From assembly GCA_026418535.1 (NCBI GenBank), contig JAOABC010000003.1:165879-229878 (forward strand): a stretch of 64,000 nt of DNA, given 5' to 3'. This stretch comes from Hydrogenothermaceae bacterium. Its GTDB lineage: Bacteria > Aquificota > Aquificia > Aquificales > Hydrogenothermaceae. This document shows positions 35,865-44,554 of the stretch, in pieces. The position numbers and the translations under genes are program-made. Position 1 is the first letter of the stretch. Every line of letters starts with the position of its first letter. The notes beneath the pieces are model-generated. The model was given only the letters and a program-made list of their open reading frames with translations, had not been told where the DNA came from and did not search any database.

Positions 35865-35883
35865 AAATTTTATAGTAAAATTT
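35865..35883. promoter_or_regulatory. Palindrome upstream of the lipoprotein gene
   Basis: AAATTTTA-TAG-TAAAATTT is a perfect inverted repeat with eight-base arms, about 73-91 bases before the lipoprotein start at 35956. It may be an operator. It is A/T-only apart from the central G, so chance is a serious alternative. The rest of the 35753-35955 gap holds the tandem repeat described separately and nothing else recognisable. Confidence 0.3.
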
Positions 35884-35901
35884 AAAAAAGCTATTTAAAA
35901 T

Positions 35902-35939
35902 TATACTATAGAACACTAAATATACTATAGAACACTAAA
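35902..35939 (+). repeat. 19-bp tandem duplication in the promoter region
   Basis: Two identical copies (TATACTATAGAACACTAAA; 35902-35920 and 35921-35939) abut each other directly upstream of the ribosome site (GGGAGG) of the lipoprotein gene at 35956. Each copy holds a TATACT/TATAGA candidate -10 box, so the duplication would duplicate a promoter element or a binding site. Confidence 0.9.
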
Positions 35940-35955
35940 ATTTAGGGAGGTAAAC

Positions 35956-36978
35956 ATGAGAACTAAAGCCAGTTCTAAACTCGGGGTGCTAGCCCTGTCT
36001 TCAATCCTTGTTTTAGGTTGTGGGGGAAATGGAAACGTATTTGAGCCTCTAGCAGACAAAAGCAGTACTGAGGCTTGTAAAGTGGATGTTAGCCAAAACC
36101 TTGATAAAGGAAACTACGACGCAGTTTTATCCTCATCCTGTGCTAGTCCTATTGACAAGGGTGCAGCTTACTTAGGAAAAGCCGGGTTCGATATCACAGA
36201 CGTCATTGACAGGTTGATAGATGGAAGTAAACCTGATAGAAGTAAAGATGCAGTAGACTTGTATGTCAAAGCATTAGTTCCTCAGGTTAAACCAGATACA
36301 ATAGAGATGTTGGATAAGGCAGAAGAAAGCTACAGGCAATCTAATACACCTGATGGGGAATTTTATACGGCTATAACCCAGTCATTAAAAGGTTTGACTC
36401 TTATAAAGACAGTTATAGTCTCCGGTAGTGAATCCGGAAAATTAATGTCAGAATGTGATTTAAATAAGAATGGAGTCCCGGATGACGTAGATGCTACAGC
36501 TTGTGCTCTACAGATGGCAGGTGGGACAAAAGTGCCGGCATCATCAACACCTGAACAATGTCCAACTTTCATAACTTCCCAGTTAACCTTTAAATCAGAA
36601 GGATATTTGGGTATAACATTTAGATTTACTGGAAGCAAACAAAATTGTCTCACAGAATACAAGAAAGTCTATTACAAAGATAGTAAAGGTATTTATTGGT
36701 TAGCCACTACTTCTGGCGTATGTAAAGCAACTGAACAACAAACCGGCAAAACAGAAGATTGGCCATGTCCAGTAGGAGGAAAAAATCAGGATTTTGTAAA
36801 AACAGTAAGTACTAATTTTGATAGCATGGTTGATTTAATAGGAAGAACAATAAAAATAGACTCCGACATAAGAAAGTCCATAGAAAACATAAAGAAGGAA
36901 GCATGTGGATATGATAAAGAATGTACTAGTGAAGAAATTGCCAATTATATTAAGAACATAAAAATAAATAAAAACTAA
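35956..36978 (+). CDS. Lipoprotein with putative calcium-binding loop
   Basis: A 340-residue lipoprotein: signal peptide with lipobox LVLGC (Cys about 22). An EF-hand/dockerin-like loop reads DLNKNGVPDDVD (about 168-179), with D-x-N-x-N-G spacing. The middle is helical, the C-terminus cysteine-containing. GGAGG lies eight bases before ATG and the gene is the first of two in an operon, 12 bases before an outer-membrane protein gene. No enzymatic motif; a partner or anchor of the downstream barrel is plausible. Confidence 0.75.
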   Translation: MRTKASSKLGVLALSSILVLGCGGNGNVFEPLADKSSTEACKVDVSQNLDKGNYDAVLSSSCASPIDKGAAYLGKAGFDITDVIDRLIDGSKPDRSKDAVDLYVKALVPQVKPDTIEMLDKAEESYRQSNTPDGEFYTAITQSLKGLTLIKTVIVSGSESGKLMSECDLNKNGVPDDVDATACALQMAGGTKVPASSTPEQCPTFITSQLTFKSEGYLGITFRFTGSKQNCLTEYKKVYYKDSKGIYWLATTSGVCKATEQQTGKTEDWPCPVGGKNQDFVKTVSTNFDSMVDLIGRTIKIDSDIRKSIENIKKEACGYDKECTSEEIANYIKNIKINKN

Positions 36979-36990
36979 ATCTAAGGAGGG

Positions 36991-38172
36991 TTGATGATGA
37001 AAAAGTTTATCTACTCTATACTTGCCGTTTCAACGTTTTCTATATCAGTGTCTTTTGCAAAAGAATCAACTATAAGACAGTATCCTTATGTGTATAAGTC
37101 TATAAGAGCTATGGGAATGGGTGGTGCTTACACTGCTGTTGGTGGCAGAACTGATGCTGTATTTTATAATCCTGCTACTCTGATGAACATGCCGGAGAGA
37201 AAATTTGAGATAACAGCAATAACTCCAGCTTTATCAGCAGGAAGCAATGTAATAGATTTCATCAATGATATGAAAGACGCTTTTGATGTTGGAGACTTGA
37301 ATAGAGATGGAGACACAGGTGACGACCAGCTAAAATACGTTAACAACGTCCTTGCTAAGTACAGAGGAGACAATATGCACCTAAACCTCTCTAACTGGAC
37401 ATCTGTAGGAGGGAACAATGGAAAGATGGCCTTTGCGGTTGGTGGTTTAATAAATGCCAGATTAGACGCAATGTCCCACCAGGGTTTTGGTGAAAACGGA
37501 TTTCTAGAAATTAATGCGGAATTTATAGGTGGTGGTGTTGGAGGATTAGCTTACAAAGTTAATCCTGAGTTATACATAGGAGCAGGCCTCAAACTCCTAC
37601 ATAGAGAATCTCTTATGAATAACTTTACTGCTAAAGGGATAGTGGAAAATCAGGATAGACTTGATAACTACATTCAGAAGGATTTAAGAAAAAGTGGTAA
37701 TGCTTTAGGAGTAGACCTAGGAACTTTTTATAGGTTTGATAAGTACGTTAAGCATGGGGAAGAGTTAAAACCTGCTGTAGGTTTAACTGTACAGAATATA
37801 GGAGATTTAAACTTTAAAAATGCAGGGAAGATCCCTATGACCATAAATTTTGGTGTTTCCATAAATCCCACTCTGCCTTATGTTGGTAGAACTATAGTAG
37901 CCTTTGATTATGTAGACCTTTTTAACAACTACAAGCAAGACAAAGACATAGGTAAAAGAATAAGGATAGGTACAGAGATAAATCCATACCAACATAGGCT
38001 CCTAGCTATCTTTCTAAGGGTAGGTTTATATCAGGGTTATCCTACGTTTGGAACGGATCTTAAACTACTATTCCTCAACTTCTCCTACGCAACTTATGCA
38101 GAAGAAGTAGGAGCTTACGCTGGTCAGATTAGGGATAGAAGGCATATGTTTATGTTTAGTATGGGATGGTAA
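36991..38172 (+). CDS. Outer-membrane beta-barrel protein, TraF_2/FadL-like
   Basis: A 393-residue protein with a signal peptide (to about 22) and the N-terminal block RAMGMGGAYTAVGGRTDAVFYNPATLMNMP, typical of FadL/PorV-like and TraF_2 barrels (alternating strands, a NP-x-L motif). Many later strands end in aromatic residues, including a C-terminal MFMFSMGW. It probably lets hydrophobic or small compounds across the outer membrane, or acts in export. A GGAGGGTTG ribosome site precedes ATGATG. It forms an operon with the lipoprotein. Confidence 0.75.
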   Translation: MMMKKFIYSILAVSTFSISVSFAKESTIRQYPYVYKSIRAMGMGGAYTAVGGRTDAVFYNPATLMNMPERKFEITAITPALSAGSNVIDFINDMKDAFDVGDLNRDGDTGDDQLKYVNNVLAKYRGDNMHLNLSNWTSVGGNNGKMAFAVGGLINARLDAMSHQGFGENGFLEINAEFIGGGVGGLAYKVNPELYIGAGLKLLHRESLMNNFTAKGIVENQDRLDNYIQKDLRKSGNALGVDLGTFYRFDKYVKHGEELKPAVGLTVQNIGDLNFKNAGKIPMTINFGVSINPTLPYVGRTIVAFDYVDLFNNYKQDKDIGKRIRIGTEINPYQHRLLAIFLRVGLYQGYPTFGTDLKLLFLNFSYATYAEEVGAYAGQIRDRRHMFMFSMGW

Positions 38173-38180
38173 ATATAAGC

Positions 38181-38206
38181 GCCCTGTAGATAAACTTCTA
38201 CAGGGC
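38181..38206. terminator. Hairpin between converging genes
   Basis: GCCCTGTAGA-TAAACT-TCTACAGGGC is a perfect ten-pair hairpin between the plus-strand outer-membrane gene (ending at 38172) and the minus-strand phoX-like gene (ending at 38222). Neither side has a strong T-run, so it is probably a bidirectional terminator or RNA-end stabiliser. Confidence 0.7.
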
Positions 38207-38221
38207 TAACACTATTAACTT

Positions 38222-40099
38222 TTACCTTTCCATGAATATCCCAGCTGGTATACCAAGTATAAAACCTACTATACCACTTTTATCTTCCTGTTTTTCTATA
38301 TATCTTTGGTTAGACACATGTCCAGATGCGTTATATGCTTTATCTGTGAATGGGTGTTGGATGTTTAGTGTGATCACATAATTTTTGTCTATCTTTCCAA
38401 ATTCAAACATTCCAGTGATTTCTCCACCAGTAGGAACTGTACCTATTCTTGTCAGTTTTCCAGTTTTTACGTTATAAGCCCAGAGCATGTTGTTCAAGTG
38501 TTTAGAGCTATCCTCACCTATGAGGAGTATATCTCTACCTATGTATCTCAGATTGTCTGGGTTTGCTATAGTGTCCGGACTACAGGCATATATCTCTGAA
38601 AACTGCTCCCCTGGCTTGAGAGGTCTTCCTAATATTAACCCTCTCATAGATCTTATGTCAAACTTCTCATCTAGCTCAAAGGTGTATACTCCCCCACAGG
38701 GATTTGTGTCAAGCTGTATATCCCCAGTTTTATCTGCCATACCGTTTCGGATTGAACTTATAGCAAAGTACAGTTTTCTGTTATCTGGATCGTAAGTTAT
38801 TCCTTCTCCCTTCTCAAATTCTACAGTAGCCCCTAAGTATGAAGCATACTTTCTTGTCTCTAAGAAAGCGGCAGCTTTCTTCACATCTTCGTCTGATTTG
38901 AACTTATCAGACATCTCTTTTCCAACCCTCAACTTCACACATTTTAGAGATCCATCTTCCTTTATAAGCTTGTATCCAGATGATGTGTCACAACTGCTTG
39001 GGTCCTGAAGATTAAAAATGTCAGACAAGAGAGGTTTTCTGTCTATGATACTTTTTATTTCTTGGTCACATCCCTCTCCAAGTTTAATCCATGAAGTATC
39101 AAAAATTCCCCCTTCTGTATCACCTCTCTGAGAGAGTTTTATAGCATAAATGGTCCCACACCAGTTATCATCAAAATTTTTGACTGGTCTGTGTAGAACT
39201 AACTTGTAGAAACCTTTATAGCTTCCATCATCTGTTATGTAGACGGTTCTATAGTCTGGCATCATAATTGCCATTTCTGGAGTTAATCTTCCGGTTATAT
39301 AGTGTTTTACTACTTTTGTAGATCCATCTTCCTTTACCTGTATCTCGAATATGTATCCGTAGTTGTATATGTTAAGTTCCTTACCTATGTAGCCTTTTTT
39401 GTCTATGTTTTTGTCTTGCAAGTACCTCTGGAGCGAGGCAAGATGCCAACAGAAACTGTTTTTATAGTCTTCTCTACTGTAGCCATCTAAATATCCATCT
39501 GAATCAACTCTACAGTCTACATACTGAGGAGAGGAAGGATCAGCATATGTAGAGTTAAGGTTGTAGTCCTCTTCCCCACCAAGATGAGTCCCGTAAGGTG
39601 TCCTATAAGCTGCACAGTTTGCAACTGTCCCCATAACTTTAGAGAAGTCAACTGGATAAGTTGATTTTGCATTTAAGGTTTTTGTGTCTATCTCTGTAGT
39701 ATATACCATTCCAGATGGCTCTTCTAGATGAGTTATTAGGAAGTATCTATCAGAAACTTTCAAGAGTGTGTTCCCATCCGGATTATTGGATACTGTAGAT
39801 CTACTGTAAGACAAGGAGTCGAAGGTATTACCTTCTCTGTTGAGTATCTCCCCAAACATGTGTCTACCAACCGATGAACCTGTTTTTATAACAGGCTTAA
39901 AACTGAGGGGAAATGATTTTGAAGAACCATCTTCATAGATAACCTTTAAACTTGGAGATATCCTCACAGAAGTAATCTCTTCCTGGGTAAGTGGAATTGA
40001 AACCTCTTCAAACTCAACGGACACTACCTTTAGATCTTTTCCGGAGGCAAGAGAGAAGACACAGAGAAGCCCGGCAAAAGCCTTTAAACCTTTTCTCAT
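38222..40099 (-). CDS. Second PhoX-family (DUF839) protein, Sec-exported
   Basis: A 625-residue DUF839 protein with an ordinary Sec signal peptide (FAGLLCVFSLASG) and no lipobox or twin arginine, unlike the copy at 16377. Family segments include TPYGTHLGGEEDYN (corresponding to the TCEEN block, but with GGEED), MMPDYRTVYITDDGSYKGFY, ATVEFEKGEGITYDPDN and TGGEITGMFEFG. It has several extra cysteines (for example QEIKSI-flanking CDQ, DPSSCDTSSG). It is probably another phosphatase; the missing TC in the metal-binding block makes cofactor identity uncertain. Confidence 0.75.
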   Translation of the reverse strand: MRKGLKAFAGLLCVFSLASGKDLKVVSVEFEEVSIPLTQEEITSVRISPSLKVIYEDGSSKSFPLSFKPVIKTGSSVGRHMFGEILNREGNTFDSLSYSRSTVSNNPDGNTLLKVSDRYFLITHLEEPSGMVYTTEIDTKTLNAKSTYPVDFSKVMGTVANCAAYRTPYGTHLGGEEDYNLNSTYADPSSPQYVDCRVDSDGYLDGYSREDYKNSFCWHLASLQRYLQDKNIDKKGYIGKELNIYNYGYIFEIQVKEDGSTKVVKHYITGRLTPEMAIMMPDYRTVYITDDGSYKGFYKLVLHRPVKNFDDNWCGTIYAIKLSQRGDTEGGIFDTSWIKLGEGCDQEIKSIIDRKPLLSDIFNLQDPSSCDTSSGYKLIKEDGSLKCVKLRVGKEMSDKFKSDEDVKKAAAFLETRKYASYLGATVEFEKGEGITYDPDNRKLYFAISSIRNGMADKTGDIQLDTNPCGGVYTFELDEKFDIRSMRGLILGRPLKPGEQFSEIYACSPDTIANPDNLRYIGRDILLIGEDSSKHLNNMLWAYNVKTGKLTRIGTVPTGGEITGMFEFGKIDKNYVITLNIQHPFTDKAYNASGHVSNQRYIEKQEDKSGIVGFILGIPAGIFMER

Positions 40100-40111
40100 G
40101 AAAAGCTCTCC

Positions 40112-40732
40112 TTAGCTGAATTTTGGCAGTTTCCAATTATAAAGTATTGCCACAATCCTTAGCATGACAACAATGATAGCACACACAACAGAAGCAGTGT
40201 TTAAACTGTCTGTTAAAGTTATAGCAATGTAAAACCCTATAGCTCCCAATATACTACAGCTTGCGTAGAAGTCATCCCTCAAAATGGAAGGGACTTTCCC
40301 AAGGAGAAGGTCACTTATCAAGCCACCTCCTACTCCCGTCAAAGTTGCAAGTATCACTATCCCAAAAAAGGACACATCAGCATTGTAAGCTATTATAGCA
40401 CCTGTTGTTGTAAAAGCGGAAAGGCCTATAGCATCCGGAATTAGTATGTAGTACTTGTTCTGTAAGTCCCCTTTCACTACTTTGTAGAGGACTATGGCAA
40501 TCCATACTCCAAGGAGAGCTATACTCATATCTGAAATGGACTTTAGAGCGTTTGGAAGGGTGTTTATGAGCAAGTCTCTAGTGATACCACCACCTAAAGC
40601 TGTCATCACTCCTAACACTGTAATACCAAGGAGGTCAAGACCCTCTTTAATAGCCTTTATTGAACCTGTTATAGCAAAAGCAAGTAAACCTATTATATTC
40701 ATAATATGGAAGATATCTTCTGTAAAACCCAT
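40112..40732 (-). CDS. TRIC/YadS-family membrane protein (UPF0126)
   Basis: A 206-residue integral membrane protein with about seven helices in two repeats: IIGLLAFAITGSIKAIKEGLDLLG and GGGITRDLL in the first, FTTTGAIIAYNADVS and GGGLISDLLLGKVPSILRDDFYA in the second. These G-G-G-x2-(R/S)-D-L-L motifs mark the TRIC/YadS family of small cation or glycine channels. The start at 40732 keeps the usual short leader; an ATG ten codons further in would overlap the sfsA stop as ATGA. Confidence 0.8.
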   Translation of the reverse strand: MGFTEDIFHIMNIIGLLAFAITGSIKAIKEGLDLLGITVLGVMTALGGGITRDLLINTLPNALKSISDMSIALLGVWIAIVLYKVVKGDLQNKYYILIPDAIGLSAFTTTGAIIAYNADVSFFGIVILATLTGVGGGLISDLLLGKVPSILRDDFYASCSILGAIGFYIAITLTDSLNTASVVCAIIVVMLRIVAILYNWKLPKFS

Positions 40733-41411
40733 ATCTCCTCACATGTTCCAATCTCTTCCTTTACAGATATACAGAAGTCTTCTTCCACTTTTACCTTAAA
40801 AATCCTAACATCTACTCCCCTATCCACTGCATGCTTGAAGGTTTGATAAAAAAGCTTATCCCTAATGAAGTTAGGGAAAAAACATTTACACTCTCTAAAA
40901 GCCAGTACAAGTAATATCGGACTGTATCCTTCCTTTATAGACTGAACCAAATGCCTGAGATGTTTCACTCCTCTAACTGTAGGGGCATCTGGAAATAGAC
41001 ATACTTCATCTTGAAGCAGACTACAGCTTTTCACCTCTATGAGGAACTTTCCATCTACCATAAAATCAAGTCGGCTGTCCTTGTATGCCACTTCAGCCTT
41101 CAGATCTACCTTTCTTCCATAGAAGAAGTGGTCTTTAATTATACTTTTGGCTATGTATGGATGTAACGCTGTGTTTAGAAGTACTACACCATCCTCCATC
41201 TTAGCACCTAATAGCCTACCTTCTATCTTCTTTCCCTTTAACTTCTGGAAATAGACCTCCTTCCTTCTGTAAGTATCTCCTTTAACCTACCTGTATCTGA
41301 GATATAGACCTTGATAGACTCTTCCCCTACCTTGACCTCCCCTACGAACCTGTTTAACCTCCTTAAAAATATTCCTTTAACTATATCTTCTTTAGATATG
41401 AACCTGTAAGA
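40699..41411 (-). pseudogene. sfsA: SfsA nuclease-family gene split by a frameshift
   Basis: The 166-residue ORF from 41199 covers only the C-terminal part of SfsA (MEDGVVLLNTALHPYIAK, RLDFMVDGKFLIEVKSCSLL, GVKHLRHLV). The missing N-terminal OB-fold lies directly upstream in another frame: RRLNRFVGEVKVGEESIKVY then SDTGRLKEILTEG, which runs into stop codons near 41240. Inserting one base in the GGAAGGAGG run at about 41258-41266 would join it as EVYFQKLKGKKIEGRLLGAKM. No standard start codon is visible in the N-terminal frame. SfsA is a DNA-binding/nuclease-like protein. Sequencing error or real decay cannot be separated here. Confidence 0.75.
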
Positions 41412-41412
41412 G

Positions 41413-42045
41413 CTAATCTTTCTTCCTCATATTTGACAGGTTGAATACAACATTACTCTCTGGAGCACAGCAACTCTTTATATTTATGTTCATCCTACTG
41501 ATAATTTCGTTGTAAGCTTCTACAAAACTTAAAACTTCCCCACTAAAACCTTTAGCAAACCTCTCAGCATCCTCTCTGTTTATAAAAGGTATAACACTGG
41601 GGCTACAGCATGGTATAGCTGAAGACCCAACAACATAGTAAGCATCTAAAGCATTCACTGGCTTTTCGGTGATAAAGTCGTAGGTAAGTGCTGATACATT
41701 CTGGTTTTCATACCTCTGGTGTAGCATCAGACCGCAGTGTTCACAACATGCCTCTATAACTTTTGTACTCTCTATTATTATTTTGTATGGGTGAGACCTT
41801 GTTATAGGTTTTGAACATACAGGACAGCTTTTGAGGGTGAGTGGCTCTTTGTTCTCTATTGTATTTAGTAGTATAGAGCCATGTCTCCTCTTTATCTCCC
41901 CTTCTTTCTCTAGCTCCCTAACATCTCTGTATATGGTCATCTCAGATACGGAGAATATATGACTTAACTCCTTTACTGTAACCTCTCCCCTTTCTTTGAG
42001 TATCTTTATTATCTCTTGTTTTCTACTTAGATTGTTCTGCTCCAT
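41413..42045 (-). CDS. DeoR-type regulator fused to a NosL-like metal-binding domain
   Basis: A 210-residue protein. Residues 1-60 form a DeoR helix-turn-helix (VTVKELSHIFSVSEMTIYRDVRELEKEGEIKRRHG). The rest has cysteine pairs typical of NosL/TRASH-like metal binding: CPVC (74-77), CCEHC (100-104), AYYVVGSSAIPCCSPS (about 135-150), REDAERFAKGFSGEVLSF and a final SCCAPES. NosL binds Cu(I). The combination suggests a metal- (copper-like) responsive repressor. Target genes are not obvious; the gene is followed by sfsA and overlaps nothing. SD AGGAGT lies ten bases before ATG. Confidence 0.7.
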   Translation of the reverse strand: MEQNNLSRKQEIIKILKERGEVTVKELSHIFSVSEMTIYRDVRELEKEGEIKRRHGSILLNTIENKEPLTLKSCPVCSKPITRSHPYKIIIESTKVIEACCEHCGLMLHQRYENQNVSALTYDFITEKPVNALDAYYVVGSSAIPCCSPSVIPFINREDAERFAKGFSGEVLSFVEAYNEIISRMNINIKSCCAPESNVVFNLSNMRKKD

Positions 42046-42047
42046 AA

Positions 42048-42635
42048 CTAAATCACTCCTTTTGTGGAAGGTGTATCTGATCTACGAGGATCTATGGAGA
42101 CAGCCTCTTTTAGTGCTACAGCAAATGATTTTGTAAGACACTCTGCAATGTGGTGTAAGTTTTTTCCAGATAGAGCTTTTAAGTGGACTGTTATACCAGC
42201 GGAGAGTGTAAAACCCTTAAAGAACTCTCCCATGAGTTCAAAGTCAAAGTTGGTTATCTTTCCCCGTAAGTCCATATCGTCATAAAATAGAAGAGGTCTT
42301 CCGGACAGGTCTATGGAACACATAGCCAGAGCCTCATCCATAGGTATAATACTGTATCCAAACCTTTTTATACCCTTCTTATCTCCAAGGGCATCTTTAA
42401 CTGCCATTCCAAGAGCTATTCCAATATCTTCTACAAGATGGTGATGACTTACATGGATATCACCTGTAGCCATAACTTGCATGTCTATCATAGAATGAAA
42501 AGAGAAGCTCTCAAGCATATGGGATAGAAAGCCTACCTGTGTATCTACCTTATACGAACCCTTTCCATCAAGGTTTATAGACAGCTCTATCTGGGTCTCC
42601 TTAGTTTCCCTTTTTATATAAGCCTTCCTTTCCAT
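42048..42635 (-). CDS. hisB: Imidazoleglycerol-phosphate dehydratase
   Basis: HisB catalyses the sixth step of histidine synthesis. About 195 residues, the normal size of the monofunctional enzyme, with metal-binding motifs [29 protein letters not shown] and [13 protein letters not shown]. The ATG at 42635 overlaps the TAA of the upstream gene (TAATG); the earlier in-frame ATG at 42704 adds unrelated residues from the upstream gene. No other his gene is near. Confidence 0.95.
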   Translation of the reverse strand: MERKAYIKRETKETQIELSINLDGKGSYKVDTQVGFLSHMLESFSFHSMIDMQVMATGDIHVSHHHLVEDIGIALGMAVKDALGDKKGIKRFGYSIIPMDEALAMCSIDLSGRPLLFYDDMDLRGKITNFDFELMGEFFKGFTLSAGITVHLKALSGKNLHHIAECLTKSFAVALKEAVSIDPRRSDTPSTKGVI

Positions 42636-43336
42636 TAAACTCTCGCAACAGCTTTGAATTCTGAGGACCTCATATCTTCTCCCTGTATGTTTATAATATA
42701 ACACATTTCCCTGAGGCGAGAAACTATGCCTTTCCCAAACTTCTCCTCTATGTCACTACTGATCTGACTTTCTCCTTCAAGTTCAAAGTTAGAAGTTATG
42801 ATAATGGGTAATTTATCATTGTATCTCTTAACAATGATGTAATGAAGTATATCTTTAGCCCAGTCAGACAACCTCTCTGCTCCAAGGTCATCCAGAACGA
42901 GCATAGTTGCAGATATAACAGTGTCTAAAAGCTCTCTTGTGCTATAAGAACCATCAAATGTAGCCTTGAGGTCATAAAGCAGCATTCGAGTGTCATAAAA
43001 TAAACCAACTACACCTTGGATTCTGTAGAGCTCCCTAAGTATGGATACTGCAAGGTGCGTCTTCCCAACACCGTGGGAACCATAGAAGAAGAAACCTTTT
43101 CCCTCTAAGTACTCATCAGAGTATACATACTCCTTTAACTTCTCTATCAAGATTCCTTGAGTACCGAAGACTTTGTAGTTATCTAAAGTTGCATGCTGGT
43201 ATCGTAGTGGGATATTTAGAGCTTTCATTATATCGAACTCTTTTCCTCTCTGGCATTCACACTTTACTACCCAACCTCTCTTTGCACTCTTCCAACCAGT
43301 ATCGTTACAGATTTTACACTTTATATCTGTTTCCAT
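42635..43336 (-). CDS. DnaC/DnaI-like helicase loader ATPase
   Basis: A 233-residue AAA+ protein with a zinc-finger start ([12 protein letters not shown] and CECQRG), Walker [12 protein letters not shown], Walker [11 protein letters not shown], and a sensor-1 region (PIIITSNF) typical of DnaC/DnaI proteins that load the replicative helicase. The zinc cluster and size favour a cellular loader rather than the transposon IstB version, and no transposase is nearby. Confidence 0.85.
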   Translation of the reverse strand: METDIKCKICNDTGWKSAKRGWVVKCECQRGKEFDIMKALNIPLRYQHATLDNYKVFGTQGILIEKLKEYVYSDEYLEGKGFFFYGSHGVGKTHLAVSILRELYRIQGVVGLFYDTRMLLYDLKATFDGSYSTRELLDTVISATMLVLDDLGAERLSDWAKDILHYIIVKRYNDKLPIIITSNFELEGESQISSDIEEKFGKGIVSRLREMCYIINIQGEDMRSSEFKAVARV

Positions 43337-43377
43337 CTTATCCTTCTGATATTTTTATGGTAGATAATTTTATAATT

Positions 43378-44550
43378 TTATGTGAAATTTTCAACAATGA
43401 TTTTCATAATCAGGAAGGAAGCCTCTTCCTTAGAGTCTGAAACAACTTCAACATCTTTATCTGGGAAAATTATGACTCCTCTGTATTTATCTTTACTGAA
43501 AACCTCAATAGGATTTGCGATGATAATGTCTAAGTTTTTCCTTCTCATCTTATCTCTTGCGTTTTGGAGTATATTTTCACTCTCAGCAGCAAATCCAATC
43601 AGAATCTGCTCTTCTCTTTTGATCTTACTAATCTCTGTCAGTATATCTGGGTTTGGCTTTAGCTGTACTGTAAGAGATTCCTTATCCTTTTTTAACTTTT
43701 GACTACTTCTACCCATTGGTCTAAAATCAGCTACTGCGGCATTCATCACTACTATGTCCGTATCTCTAAACTCCTTTAGTACCGCTTCAAACATATCTGT
43801 AGCAGATATTATCTCTATTTTTCTAATCTGAGATGGAGAGGTAAAACAGGATGGAGCCGAGACTAGTACTACCTCCGCTCCAAAAGCATAGGCCATCTTT
43901 GCAATGTTATAACCCATCTGTCCGGAAGATGCGTTTGATATGTACCTTATTGGGTCAAAGAACTCCCTCGTCCCACCTGCTGTAACTAAGACTTTCTTTC
44001 CTTTTAGTTTTTGGGGGGTAATAGCTCTGAGTATTTCCAAGTATATATCCTCAATATCAGCAATCTTTCCAGCCCCCTCTTCTCCACAGGCTAGTATACC
44101 TTCCTTTGGTTCTACAAATCTGTATCCCCTCTCTTTTAAAGTCCGGATGTTTTCTAAGGTTGCTGGATTTTCAAGCATCTTAGTGTTCATAGCGGGAGCC
44201 AAAACTATAGGCTTCCCATAAGCAAGGGCCACAGATGTTAGGAAGTCATCAGCTATACCAAACCTTATTTTGGCAATGGTATTGGCTGTAGCTGGAGCTA
44301 TCACAAAACAGTCTGCCCATCTCCCAACAGTTACATGTTCTAAACCTGTTTCTCCATCATTCCAGTTAGTAAAGACTTTATCTCCAGTTAGAGCCTGAAA
44401 GGTCATCTTACTTACAAACTCTGTTGCCTGAGGAGTCATAACTACCCTGACGTTTGATCCTTTTTTCTGTAGATATCTGACTAACTCACAGGCTCTATAG
44501 GACGCAATAGAACCACAAACTCCCAGTAAGATGTTCTTCCCTGTCAGCAA
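43378..44550 (-). CDS. coaBC: Phosphopantothenoylcysteine decarboxylase / phosphopantothenate-cysteine ligase
   Basis: A 390-residue bifunctional enzyme of coenzyme A synthesis. The N-terminal CoaC part has the flavin-binding start GVCGSIASYRACEL and the active-site region PAMNTKMLENPAT (with the H to M-type PXMNXXMW motif). The CoaB part has VLVTAGGTREFFDPIRYISN, AAVADFRP and the NPD(I)LT motif. It starts 41 bases... upstream of the loader gene and four bases after the TusA-DUF3343 gene stop. Confidence 0.95.
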   Translation of the reverse strand: MLTGKNILLGVCGSIASYRACELVRYLQKKGSNVRVVMTPQATEFVSKMTFQALTGDKVFTNWNDGETGLEHVTVGRWADCFVIAPATANTIAKIRFGIADDFLTSVALAYGKPIVLAPAMNTKMLENPATLENIRTLKERGYRFVEPKEGILACGEEGAGKIADIEDIYLEILRAITPQKLKGKKVLVTAGGTREFFDPIRYISNASSGQMGYNIAKMAYAFGAEVVLVSAPSCFTSPSQIRKIEIISATDMFEAVLKEFRDTDIVVMNAAVADFRPMGRSSQKLKKDKESLTVQLKPNPDILTEISKIKREEQILIGFAAESENILQNARDKMRRKNLDIIIANPIEVFSKDKYRGVIIFPDKDVEVVSDSKEEASFLIMKIIVENFT

Positions 44551-44554
44551 AAGT

